Below are positions 23,183 through 31,784 of a stretch of DNA of 45,169 bases, piece by piece (within the stretch, counting starts at the first letter, position 1; every line of letters starts with the position of its first letter). The notes below the pieces were generated by a model that saw only the letters and a list, made by a program, of their open reading frames with translations, had not been told where the DNA came from and did no database searches. Source of the stretch: a virus; the IMG/VR virus record IMGVR_UViG_3300029922_000122, positions 1 through 45,169 of that record; one strand, 5' to 3'. Both the position numbers and the translations under genes were made by a program.

Positions 23183-25528
23183 ATGGATATTTCATCCCAG
23201 AAAGATAAGAGATTTTATGGAAATTATCTAGGAATAGTTATTCAAAATAATGATCCTGATAAATCAGGTAGAGTTAAGGTATTTGTTCCTCACATTTCTC
23301 CCAATAGTTTCAATAATTGGATAGCAGATCCTAAAGACAAGTATTTTTCGTTTCTTGGGACTAATGTTAAGTCTGAATTAAATTTAATTTTGGATGATCT
23401 TAAGTTAACATTACCTTGGGCTGAATTAGCATTACCAATTACTGGGGAATGTTCTTCTGGAAGGTATCATGCAACGCTTAAACAGGGGTCTATAAGTGAT
23501 TCTAACTACTTACCCACTACTACTCCACTATCCTCCTTCACAACTTCGGCCTATTCTCAAAATTTAGATGGTTTTGGCGAAAAGCCTGCCAATATCTTTG
23601 AGAAAGCAGAAACTATTCTCCAAGATGCATTTTTTTCACCTGCCGCAAATTATACCCAGAAACATAATGTTTATTCGTCTAATTATAAACCCAATTCTTA
23701 TTCAAATTCTACTAAAGGAACATTCACAATTCCTTCGGTAGGTTCTCACGTATGGGTATTTTTCCATGATGGTGAACCACAAAAACCAGTTGTTTTTGCG
23801 ACAAGTTATGGACAAGCTGATTGGGCATCAATTTATCAGGATGATAGTGGTGTAGCTTCTCAATATCCTGGTGCTTATGAAAATGTAGATGCAAATAATA
23901 CCGCCACTACTGTTGATCCAACTGATGTTGCCACCTTTAGACATAAACACGTAATCAATACTAAAGGTGGTACTTTAGAATTTAATTCAACAGATAATCA
24001 AGAATCTGTTAAAGTAACACATTATTCTGGTTCATTCATAGATATGAATAATCAGACAATGATTACTTTAGCAACTAAAAATGAACAAAAACTGGTTTTG
24101 GGCGATTCCTTTGAAACATTTAAAGGACATGGGAATCAATATACGCAAAGAGACTTTGATTTCAATGTAAGAGGGGACCATTACATTACTATTGGCGATC
24201 AAAATCCATTGGTTATGAGTCAATTGAAGAGTATATATGATTCAATTGCTGATACTAAACAATTATTTGAGGTACAGAGAACTTCTGGTATGAGTTCTAA
24301 TAATTTACTCAAAAAAACAAGTACACAACAACAACAAAGTGGTTCTCCTGCACAGTGTCCGGTATGTGCTCAACAATATCCCGCACTGAATAATAATTTC
24401 ATAAGTGTTCCTACTAATATTGTAAACAATTCCACTGATGGAATTTATAATTTTACTTCTGTAAATCCCTTCGGGATGTTATTACCCGTCCAGCCAACAA
24501 GCATTCTACAAGCATCGTGTCCTTCATGTGGTGGTCAAGGAACTTCCCAATCTAGTCAAAGTGGTAATTGGAATACGGAATCTAAAAAAGATAATATTAA
24601 GACAATTTTAAGTAATAATTCCCAACAAATAACTAAACTAGAACAACAACTTGGCCTTGGTGGAAGTCAAATTATAACTATTGCTAAACATAAAACAGAA
24701 ACTATTGGTATTCTAGCTAATGATTTACCTTCAATTCGTGTAGATCCTAATGGAAAAATTAATAATAGTAATGTTGTCATTTCCAGAGAAGCTGTATTTC
24801 CAAATCAAACACCAACACCTTTATTAGAACCTGTTCATGTTGATCAATTACCCGGTGGTGTTTACTCATTAAATGTTTCCGACCGTTATAATCTATTAGT
24901 GGGAAGTGGGGGTATTAGTATTAAAACTTCTGGTCAATTAAACATGACTGGTACTCTTACTAATATAACCGGTGAACAAGTAAATATATCTTCTGTTAAT
25001 GAAGTTAATATTAATTGTTCTAATAGATTAAGTTTACTTTCCAATATCCTTACATTAAAAGCTACTAGTGGGCAAGTTTTAATTAATGATAGTAATTTGG
25101 GAGTTACGGATAATTTGATTGTGAATGGTGGGGCAATGATTGAGGGAGAATTGTTTGTGGAGCATATTAGTGCTCCTGTATCGATAAGACGCACCTTAGA
25201 CACAATTTTGTGTGGCTGGACCGATCCTGGTGTAATTGTGGGGTATGTTGGTGGTAATCCAGACCAACCAGTTTATGGTTCAGGACATAATAATGGTCAA
25301 ACCAATCCAAATTCGGTTATTAATTATCCACACTCACACTTCCATTATGCTATACCCACAAAATATTATATCGGTAATGCAGATTTAAGATCTGCTGCAA
25401 TGGCTTGCAATGGAACTTCACCAGTTCCTGCTCTACCACAAGATAATGGTAATGATCAAATATTTGGTTCTGGAATTGAAAATACCAGTGGAGATGCTTT
25501 CTCAAGTGCTGGGTCAGGTGCTTTTTAG
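23183..25528 (+). CDS. 5: gp5-like baseplate central spike protein
   Basis: 781 residues. The N-terminal OB-fold, YLGIVIQNNDPDKSGRVKVF (14-33), is typical of T4 gp5. GSHVWVFFHDGEPQKPVVFA follows near 190. A gp5/VgrG-like beta-helix with repeated N-x-[TS]-[GN] strands fills the C-terminal half, ending in a PHSHFHY cluster at 716-722 like the iron-binding HxH tips of spike proteins. T4 gp5 has a lysozyme domain between the two parts; none is seen here. Instead there are two Cys pairs, CPVC (392-395) and CPSC (446-449), probably one zinc site. It pierces the host outer membrane. Confidence 0.85.
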   Translation: MDISSQKDKRFYGNYLGIVIQNNDPDKSGRVKVFVPHISPNSFNNWIADPKDKYFSFLGTNVKSELNLILDDLKLTLPWAELALPITGECSSGRYHATLKQGSISDSNYLPTTTPLSSFTTSAYSQNLDGFGEKPANIFEKAETILQDAFFSPAANYTQKHNVYSSNYKPNSYSNSTKGTFTIPSVGSHVWVFFHDGEPQKPVVFATSYGQADWASIYQDDSGVASQYPGAYENVDANNTATTVDPTDVATFRHKHVINTKGGTLEFNSTDNQESVKVTHYSGSFIDMNNQTMITLATKNEQKLVLGDSFETFKGHGNQYTQRDFDFNVRGDHYITIGDQNPLVMSQLKSIYDSIADTKQLFEVQRTSGMSSNNLLKKTSTQQQQSGSPAQCPVCAQQYPALNNNFISVPTNIVNNSTDGIYNFTSVNPFGMLLPVQPTSILQASCPSCGGQGTSQSSQSGNWNTESKKDNIKTILSNNSQQITKLEQQLGLGGSQIITIAKHKTETIGILANDLPSIRVDPNGKINNSNVVISREAVFPNQTPTPLLEPVHVDQLPGGVYSLNVSDRYNLLVGSGGISIKTSGQLNMTGTLTNITGEQVNISSVNEVNINCSNRLSLLSNILTLKATSGQVLINDSNLGVTDNLIVNGGAMIEGELFVEHISAPVSIRRTLDTILCGWTDPGVIVGYVGGNPDQPVYGSGHNNGQTNPNSVINYPHSHFHYAIPTKYYIGNADLRSAAMACNGTSPVPALPQDNGNDQIFGSGIENTSGDAFSSAGSGAF

Positions 25529-25852
25529 TAATTCCTGAATCCAATAGAAAACATATGGATTATCATACATAACGGAAATCAAACCTTTTGAAAAAGTCGT
25601 GACAAGATATTCGTCGATATCTTCAGAATATTTTTCTGGAATTTGAATTCCCATTGCATCATAAATTGCATGCATAATTTCATGTAATAGTATTTCTGCT
25701 GTTCTTGTTGGAGAATAAGAATCACATATACTAATTTTTTGATTGGTTACATCACACCAACCCATTTTTTCCGAAATATCCGAAATTGATTTATCAAAAT
25801 ATTCAATAGTAAAAAGAAATCCCAATATTCGGATTTTAGTTGGCCTATCCAT
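25514..25852 (-). CDS. HExxH zinc metalloprotease-like protein
   Basis: 112 residues with LLHEIMHAIYDAMG at about 55-68, a HExxH zinc-protease helix of the kind in ImmA/IrrE-like and small phage peptidases. A third ligand may be the Glu/Asp-rich helix near EDIDEYLV. The gene converges with the spike gene and overlaps its last 15 bases. An AATAAATA box lies 6 bases before its ATG, so it is probably late. The target is unknown. Confidence 0.65.
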   Translation of the reverse strand: MDRPTKIRILGFLFTIEYFDKSISDISEKMGWCDVTNQKISICDSYSPTRTAEILLHEIMHAIYDAMGIQIPEKYSEDIDEYLVTTFSKGLISVMYDNPYVFYWIQELLKST

Positions 25853-25858
25853 AATTAC

Positions 25859-25866
25859 TATTTATT
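25859..25866 (-). promoter_or_regulatory. Late-type box AATAAATA
   Basis: Reads AATAAATA on the minus strand, 6 bases before the ATG of the HExxH gene. Confidence 0.4.
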
Positions 25867-25872
25867 CGACAT

Positions 25873-26382
25873 TCAAAATTTGGCATTTCCCACGATATAA
25901 AGTCCCGAATATGCAATCTGTTGGAATATTGGTATCTCATTGTCAAAATTTATCAAATACCATCCCGATAATCCATTTGGATTTTCACCCATTAATTCTG
26001 TAATATATTCATTATCAACAGGATATAGATTCAAATTGTAATTTAAATAATTTTCAGAAGAATATAGTCCATATTCTTTCAAGATATCATTGTAAGCAGG
26101 GATTAATTGTTTTTTTGGTAGAGAATTATCTAATTTATAAAGTTCTTGAAGAAGGGTATTATAACGGGAATCCAATGGTCTGATGATTCCGTATAATTTG
26201 ACATAATCATTGTCAGTTTCTACGGAATAATATTTCGCATTGAATTTATCATTAATTTTAAGTCTTTCTTCATCATATTGTGACTTAATTAAAAACCCAT
26301 AGAATGTATGGGGTTCTGTAATTAGAATAGTATTATCTAGATTTGGTGGAATTGATGTTTTTTCATGGTCGAGTATCTTCAT
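25873..26382 (-). CDS. Unrecognised 169-residue protein
   Basis: Mixed alpha/beta character with many Y, N and L (for example YNLNLYPVDNEYITEL). No family is recognised. It lies in a minus-strand pair with the HExxH gene, 20 bases away. Confidence 0.6.
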   Translation of the reverse strand: MKILDHEKTSIPPNLDNTILITEPHTFYGFLIKSQYDEERLKINDKFNAKYYSVETDNDYVKLYGIIRPLDSRYNTLLQELYKLDNSLPKKQLIPAYNDILKEYGLYSSENYLNYNLNLYPVDNEYITELMGENPNGLSGWYLINFDNEIPIFQQIAYSGLYIVGNAKF

Positions 26383-26472
26383 AAATCATATTTAAATAAT
26401 AACATATAGTTTTTGTTTGTCAATGCTTTAGTTATTCTTATATCAAAAAATTAAGCAAATGTGATTTACCGG

Positions 26473-26480
26473 ATTAAATA
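26473..26480 (+). promoter_or_regulatory. Late-type box ATTAAATA
   Basis: ATTAAATA ends 12 bases before the ATG of the collar-domain fibre gene. Confidence 0.35.
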
Positions 26481-26492
26481 CTAAAATAAGTT

Positions 26493-27647
26493 ATGCCAAC
26501 AACGACCCAGTTAATACAATTTAGATCTGGAACAAATGCCAATAGACTAAATACGATTTTAAATGTTGGTGAACCTGGATATGCAATTGATACCAATCGT
26601 GTATATGTAGGAAATGCTGTAGTAAGTGGTGGTAATCCGATAGGAATGAAGAACTTAGGTTATACTAATTTTTCAGGTGGTAATTCGGGGGTAACTACTT
26701 GGGGAGAAATTGGAGATTTGGTTTTTGATTTAAATTCCAATTTACTTTATACATTAACTAGTTCTGATTTTCCTCATGTTAGTGCATATAGACCTTATGG
26801 AACCACTTATTCGCCAGATAATCTTACAATTAGTTCTAATAATAACATTATAAGTGTAAAATTACAATCATTGAATGCGAATTATTTCCAGACTAATTTT
26901 TATGGTCCAGGTTTAGTACAAAGTGGTACTGAAATTAAAGTGGCTATTGGTGCGGGATTAGGTTTTGATGCTTCAAATAACTTAACTATCGCCCAGAATG
27001 GTGTTACAAATTCGAATTTATCTAATGTTGCGCCAAATACTATTAAAGGCAGATTAAATTCCACTGGTCCCGTTCAAGATTTAACACCTGCACAAGTTGC
27101 ACAATTATTGTCGGGTATTGTTAATAGCGTTCCAATTGGTAGTGTAGTGGATTTTGCTGGTATTACATCTACAATACCTGGTGGATACCTCAATACAGAC
27201 GGCTCAGTATACGCAATTTCTGCTTATCCATTACTTTTTTCTGCTATTGGTAATGTTTGGGGATATGGATATGGAGATGGTCTAACATTTAATGTTCCTA
27301 ACTTATCTAGAAAGACTACGATTGGTTCTGGTGGTACAGGTTCTAGTGTAGTTGCAAATACGGTTGGTAGTACTGGTGGCGAAGAGAGTCACTTATTAAC
27401 ACAAGCTGAAGGTAAATTCGAATTTGGTTTGGGTGTTAATTTTCAAAATCGTGGCAATCAAACTGGTTCGGATAGCGTTGGTTATGTTGCTGGATTGACT
27501 ATTACGAATGCAAATGGTTCAGTTTCTCTCCCATATCCTATAGCAGGGGGAACCAATGCGTCTACTAATGTGGGAAATCTTTCTGCTAGTCCCCACAATA
27601 ATATGCCTCCCGTTGCAGTTATGTTGAAAATTATTCGAGCTTACTAA
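26493..27647 (+). CDS. Tail fibre with phage collar domain (short-tail-fibre type)
   Basis: 384 residues. The first 50 (TQLIQFRSGTNANR..., GEPGYAIDTNRVYVGN) match the N-terminal attachment domain found in many tail fibres (Mtd-N-like). About residues 213-290 are a phage tail collar domain: IPGGYLNTDGSVY, YPLLFSAIG and FNVPNLSRKTTIG. The end (NNMPPVAVMLKIIRAY) is the classic tail of T4 gp12-like and microcystin-dependent proteins. It probably binds the host surface. The next gene begins 4 bases after the stop. Confidence 0.85.
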   Translation: MPTTTQLIQFRSGTNANRLNTILNVGEPGYAIDTNRVYVGNAVVSGGNPIGMKNLGYTNFSGGNSGVTTWGEIGDLVFDLNSNLLYTLTSSDFPHVSAYRPYGTTYSPDNLTISSNNNIISVKLQSLNANYFQTNFYGPGLVQSGTEIKVAIGAGLGFDASNNLTIAQNGVTNSNLSNVAPNTIKGRLNSTGPVQDLTPAQVAQLLSGIVNSVPIGSVVDFAGITSTIPGGYLNTDGSVYAISAYPLLFSAIGNVWGYGYGDGLTFNVPNLSRKTTIGSGGTGSSVVANTVGSTGGEESHLLTQAEGKFEFGLGVNFQNRGNQTGSDSVGYVAGLTITNANGSVSLPYPIAGGTNASTNVGNLSASPHNNMPPVAVMLKIIRAY

Positions 27648-27651
27648 ACCT

Positions 27652-27948
27652 ATGAAAAAATTTAACACACTTTATGATCATTACTTAAAAGAAGCTGGGG
27701 AATATGCTGGTGGTTCATTCGATGCAACGGCTTCACCAAGAACACAAGGAAAAGATCTAGATTGGGGTCGAAATTCGGACAATAACGCCGCAGGTTTCTT
27801 GGGTGATGGTTACAATGGTAAACGTATGGATTGCTACCTGAAAGAACCCAAAATACTTGATATTGATTCAGGTGATGCACATCGTATTCGAAAGAAACTT
27901 TGTAAATTTATAAAACTCTTCAAAAAACTATCCGCCAATTTGGGATAA
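27652..27948 (+). CDS. 98-residue protein with capsid-targeting-like leader and cationic tail
   Basis: The first 14 residues, MKKFNTLYDHYLKE, form an amphipathic helix ending L-K-E followed by Ala15, matching the (L/I)-x-E cut site of T4 prohead protease. The middle is Gly/Asp/Asn-rich. The last 25 residues (HRIRKKLCKFIKLFKKL...) make a strongly basic amphipathic helix. Together this suggests a small internal head protein bound to DNA. It converges with the lysozyme gene, overlapping by 21 bases. No family is recognised. Confidence 0.6.
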   Translation: MKKFNTLYDHYLKEAGEYAGGSFDATASPRTQGKDLDWGRNSDNNAAGFLGDGYNGKRMDCYLKEPKILDIDSGDAHRIRKKLCKFIKLFKKLSANLG

Positions 27949-28497
27949 TAAATTCAAATTTTTCTGAAATCTTCCAGTTCTTGGAAGTTTAGAATTCTGA
28001 AGTTCTTCAGCAGCTTTTTTGAAATTATTTTGTCCAATTGCGGCAATAAATTTTTGAAATTTGGAAAATCTATGCTCTCCTAAATTATAAATCAAATCAA
28101 ATAAAACCATCTGAATTTGAAATGGTAATGCATCATAATTCGGAATATATTTTTGAATACTCTTCCGAAAAATCTTCTCATATTCTTGAAATACTTTAAA
28201 CATTCCCCAATCAGTTAAACCTTTATCTCCACTTTTAATTGCTTGAAAGTCTTCTTCGGAAATACCCGCATTTAAAAAACATTTTTCCGATAGTTTATCA
28301 TTCAGATTAAATCCAAGACCAATGGTTGGATTACCTTTAGTATCCTTATAAACAAAGTGTTCCGCACCTTCATTTTCTTTTTCCATTGCAACTAATGGAT
28401 TACTATAAGCTTGTTGTACCATTTGAACTTGATTTGGTGGTAAATCAATTGCTTCATTCAATATTTCTTCTAATAATTTATTAAAATTAATTCTCAT
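27928..28497 (-). CDS. T4-type lysozyme (GH24) with capsid-targeting-like leader
   Basis: 189 residues. The T4 lysozyme triad is intact with exact spacing: Glu43 (NEGAEHF), Asp52 (YKD) and Thr58 (NPTIGLG), that is E-x8-D-x5-T as in Glu11/Asp20/Thr26 of T4. It cuts the NAM-NAG bond of peptidoglycan. Ahead of the domain are about 40 extra residues. The first 15 (MRINFNKLLEEILNE) form a helix ending L-N-E followed by Ala16, a T4 gp21 cleavage pattern. There is no signal peptide. The enzyme could be an endolysin or an internal virion enzyme. Confidence 0.88.
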   Translation of the reverse strand: MRINFNKLLEEILNEAIDLPPNQVQMVQQAYSNPLVAMEKENEGAEHFVYKDTKGNPTIGLGFNLNDKLSEKCFLNAGISEEDFQAIKSGDKGLTDWGMFKVFQEYEKIFRKSIQKYIPNYDALPFQIQMVLFDLIYNLGEHRFSKFQKFIAAIGQNNFKKAAEELQNSKLPRTGRFQKNLNLLSQIGG

Positions 28498-28501
28498 AAA
28501 T

Positions 28502-30571
28502 TTAGCAACAGATTGGACTTAGTAAGGTAGAACCAAGAATGGTATCCATTGGTGTTCCGCCATAAATTGTAATTAATTCGCAATTACTTGTGACAGGAGT
28601 TGTGCAGGTAAATGGAACTAGTAAGTTCAATCCATTTATGCTATAAAGTGGTGTGGAACCAATAATAGTAACCAATTCGCATAAAGTTGGTGAAGGTTCA
28701 TAATTAGCAGGATAAACATATGGGCAATTCATTGTATAAACGAAATTGCCACTAACCATTGTTTGAATACCAATATTAGTATTATCCATTAATCTAATTA
28801 CACAAGCGGGAAGTATTGGATATTGAGTGAATTGTGGTCCACAAAGTAAATTATACACATAAAAATTGTTGGTATCTCTTACTGTAACTTTATTTCCACT
28901 TATGTTTAATTTTCTACTGTATTGAACATTTGGTTGTGGATTAGAAGATGAGTAATTCCATTGATATTGATATAATTCCCCATTTAAAGTATCCTTGTAA
29001 TAATATGCTGATCCAGAATTTAAAAGATACGAATTGGGATAACCAGGAGCACCAATTAGTAAGTTTTGGCCATCTAATTTGACCGACCATCCAAAATTAG
29101 AACCTAATAATGAACTACCAAATATTTTTTGATAAAATTGCCATGTCCCATTTATAATTTTATAGATATATACACTTCCATCATTTGTATAGATATTAGA
29201 TTGTGTAGGTGCTCCAACTACTGCTATCCCATGTTTTAAATCTAAATCAAATCCAAATGAATAATCACCATTTCCATCCGTAATATTGAAAATATTTGTT
29301 TCTATCCATGTTCCATTCTGTTTTTGAAATATATGTAAAGTATTTGTAGCACTTGTTATTGCAATTGTATTCCCATCAATTTTAATTTTTCTTCCAAATC
29401 CACTAACATAATTAGCAGAAGTCATCAAATTCTGAGTACTGTTCCACGTATTAAATGTTCTAGAATATACTCCAACTGAGATATTGCTATTATTGTATAC
29501 AACAGTGTCTATCTTTGAATCCATATCGCCAACACTTCCAAAAAATGTACTTCCAGTTAAAAAGTTATTCTTTAATACCCAATTATTACCCTTAAATTCA
29601 TATAAATTTAAATCCAAACTATTAGTTCCTTTTGCCAACAAATAATTATTCTTAAAACTTAATGCGCTTCTGGTAACATCATAATTCAACGAATTAAAAA
29701 ATTGAAACCCTTGACTTACCCATTCCTGATCTTCATATAAATTAACGTAATTATTACTACTGGACTCTATTAATAGATAGTTATCAGTTATCCATAAATT
29801 ATCACTCTCAACTTCCGCCGAATCAAATGGTAATGTTGGGAATACTTGAGTGCAAACAACTTCACTTGATACCGTATTATCATTTTGTGTAGTCCCAGTC
29901 ACATTAAAATGACCCAAATTAAATTGTGTAGAAGTATCTTCACTACAAAATGTCAAACTTATTCCTATATTATTACTAGGTAGATATGTCAAATTTTGTG
30001 TTGTAATTGTTTGATAATAACCATTTATAAATAATTGGACATTAATAGTTTGAGAGTTATTTGTGAGGATTATTCTACATTTTTTACTACTAGGAGATTG
30101 TGTACCAGTTAAAGTATCTGCAATAGTGAAATTAGTTAAAGGTTGGAGTGAAAGGAGAGAGTAATTATTATCTTCTGAGGAACGAATTACCAAAGAATTT
30201 GGGGAAGTATAGAAACCGCCGGTAGTTCTTCCTTCGGATGCTTGGGAAAATTTACCTTCGAAATCTAGTGCGATTCCAGCGAATGCACCAATCATTCCGC
30301 TGAAACTAGAAACCCCATTTACTAAAACTCCAGATGCATTAGTATAACCCAGAGCACCAGCAGGACCACCTCCTTGAGGAATATCTATGGCATTATCATA
30401 AAATGCTAAGCATAATCCACCAGTTGGTGAACCTGAGTAATTGTACATTTCATATTGAAAAGATACAACTATATCGTGTAAAGGATTTAGAATTTCCTTA
30501 TTATAAATGCGATAAAAGGCAAAACCAGATGGTAAAGACAACATTACAAAGTATTTATCTGGGAATTTCAC
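28502..30571 (-). CDS. Virion adhesin: lectin-like N-terminus and FG-GAP beta-propeller
   Basis: 689 residues from GTG 30571. Residues about 30-225 resemble an L-type lectin fold: GMIGAFAGIALDFEG and NSLVIRSSEDNNYSLL. About 250-570 contain FG-GAP-like blades (FGWSVKLDGQNLLIGAPGY, FGFDLDLKHGIAVVGAPTQ), giving an integrin-type beta-propeller. Near the end there are two similar Cys-flanked copies, CELVTIIGSTPLYSI and CELITIYGGTPMDTI. Sugar or surface binding is likely. It is divergent from the 30587 gene, only 15 bases apart. Confidence 0.7.
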   Translation of the reverse strand: MKFPDKYFVMLSLPSGFAFYRIYNKEILNPLHDIVVSFQYEMYNYSGSPTGGLCLAFYDNAIDIPQGGGPAGALGYTNASGVLVNGVSSFSGMIGAFAGIALDFEGKFSQASEGRTTGGFYTSPNSLVIRSSEDNNYSLLSLQPLTNFTIADTLTGTQSPSSKKCRIILTNNSQTINVQLFINGYYQTITTQNLTYLPSNNIGISLTFCSEDTSTQFNLGHFNVTGTTQNDNTVSSEVVCTQVFPTLPFDSAEVESDNLWITDNYLLIESSSNNYVNLYEDQEWVSQGFQFFNSLNYDVTRSALSFKNNYLLAKGTNSLDLNLYEFKGNNWVLKNNFLTGSTFFGSVGDMDSKIDTVVYNNSNISVGVYSRTFNTWNSTQNLMTSANYVSGFGRKIKIDGNTIAITSATNTLHIFQKQNGTWIETNIFNITDGNGDYSFGFDLDLKHGIAVVGAPTQSNIYTNDGSVYIYKIINGTWQFYQKIFGSSLLGSNFGWSVKLDGQNLLIGAPGYPNSYLLNSGSAYYYKDTLNGELYQYQWNYSSSNPQPNVQYSRKLNISGNKVTVRDTNNFYVYNLLCGPQFTQYPILPACVIRLMDNTNIGIQTMVSGNFVYTMNCPYVYPANYEPSPTLCELVTIIGSTPLYSINGLNLLVPFTCTTPVTSNCELITIYGGTPMDTILGSTLLSPICC

Positions 30572-30573
30572 TC

Positions 30574-30581
30574 TATAAATA
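30574..30581 (+). promoter_or_regulatory. T4-late-type box TATAAATA
   Basis: A perfect TATAAATA in the 15-base gap between the divergent genes, 5 bases before the ATG at 30587. It can serve only the plus-strand gene; the adhesin on the other strand has no clear box here. Confidence 0.6.
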
Positions 30582-30586
30582 ATTAG

Positions 30587-31726
30587 ATGTCTTTACCAAA
30601 TATTAATAGTCTTTTACAAGGAATTGGGAATGATATTTCTGGAAAATTAGATGTTGGAGTGAGTTTAAATCAGGTACTTGGTACAATACAACCACCACCT
30701 TTACCACCAGGTGTCGGCCAAATGGTAGGTCTTTTAGCTCAAAATTTATCTACAGTTAGTTCTAGCGGTAATCCCTCCGAACTCCCTTCTACAAATATTT
30801 TGAATTCTATTCAGAATTCCATTCAGAATTTACTTGGGAATATTTCTTCTCAAATTTCCAATGCTGTTAATAGTGTAATAGGGATATTCAGTATTCCACA
30901 AAATCCACAGAATCTTTCCCAACAATTTTCTGATTTACAAACACAATTCTCTTCTAATGCACAAACATTACAATCTGGAATAAGTTTACAATTGAATTCT
31001 CAATCATCCAATCCGACAACTGGGACACAATTTGGTCAATTTCAGAACATTATATCACAACAAGGAAGTCAGTCTAATAGTCTTTCACCAAAAAAAATAA
31101 GAGACTTATCTACCGATCCTGAAACATATGATCAATATATTACAGATAATACACAAACTGCTGCACAGAGTGTAGGACAAGCTGCACAATCAAATGCTAC
31201 TGATTATACTTCTAATTCAGTTGTAACAAATACCTCTCAGACTAAGGGAACAATTCTGAATCCTGATCCATCATTACCAACAGATCAACAAATGACAATT
31301 AGAAGAACGGGATATTGGGCAAGGCCATTAACTGATCCAAGTGTAGATGCAGATAGTGCTGCATTGAATTCTTCCACGGGTGTTGGAAATTTAAGAGAGG
31401 GGATTTCTTGTGCTGTCGATCCATCAGTTATTCCCTATGGAAGTAAAATTATTTTTCCAGATATTGGTGTAAGAATTGCGATGGATACTGGAAGTGCTGT
31501 AGATAGTAATCAAGCAGCAGGTTCTAGCGGTCAAAGTGTTTCTACTACTATTGATGTTTTTTATGTCAACAAATCCACTTCTGATACCCAATTAAATGCT
31601 TTACCAGAAGTTGTTACGGTTACTGTACAATTTCCAAGAAGCGGTGTTAAAAAAGTGGGGAATAATGTTCTTGCAGCTAATAATTATCGTTACAACCAAT
31701 CCGCAGATGAAATATCCATGGATTAG
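30587..31726 (+). CDS. Virion protein with C-terminal 3D domain
   Basis: 379 residues. The first 220 are Q/N/S-rich with helical repeats (SQQFSDLQTQFSSNAQTLQ), typical of a tail or baseplate component. The C-terminal 140 residues hold a 3D domain: CAVDPSVIPYGSKIIFPDI, AMDTGSAV and TIDVFYVNK, with the same order of Asp residues as the secreted protein at 20271. It could be a tail-associated peptidoglycan-degrading or -binding unit. It precedes the prohead protease gene. Confidence 0.7.
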   Translation: MSLPNINSLLQGIGNDISGKLDVGVSLNQVLGTIQPPPLPPGVGQMVGLLAQNLSTVSSSGNPSELPSTNILNSIQNSIQNLLGNISSQISNAVNSVIGIFSIPQNPQNLSQQFSDLQTQFSSNAQTLQSGISLQLNSQSSNPTTGTQFGQFQNIISQQGSQSNSLSPKKIRDLSTDPETYDQYITDNTQTAAQSVGQAAQSNATDYTSNSVVTNTSQTKGTILNPDPSLPTDQQMTIRRTGYWARPLTDPSVDADSAALNSSTGVGNLREGISCAVDPSVIPYGSKIIFPDIGVRIAMDTGSAVDSNQAAGSSGQSVSTTIDVFYVNKSTSDTQLNALPEVVTVTVQFPRSGVKKVGNNVLAANNYRYNQSADEISMD

Positions 31727-31767
31727 GTAAAATAATTAGTTTGGATATAGAAATAAATAAAATAACG

Positions 31768-31775
31768 CATAAATA
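31768..31775 (+). promoter_or_regulatory. Late-type box CATAAATA
   Basis: CATAAATA ends 9 bases before the ATG of the prohead protease gene. Confidence 0.5.
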
Positions 31776-31784
31776 GTTAATAGA

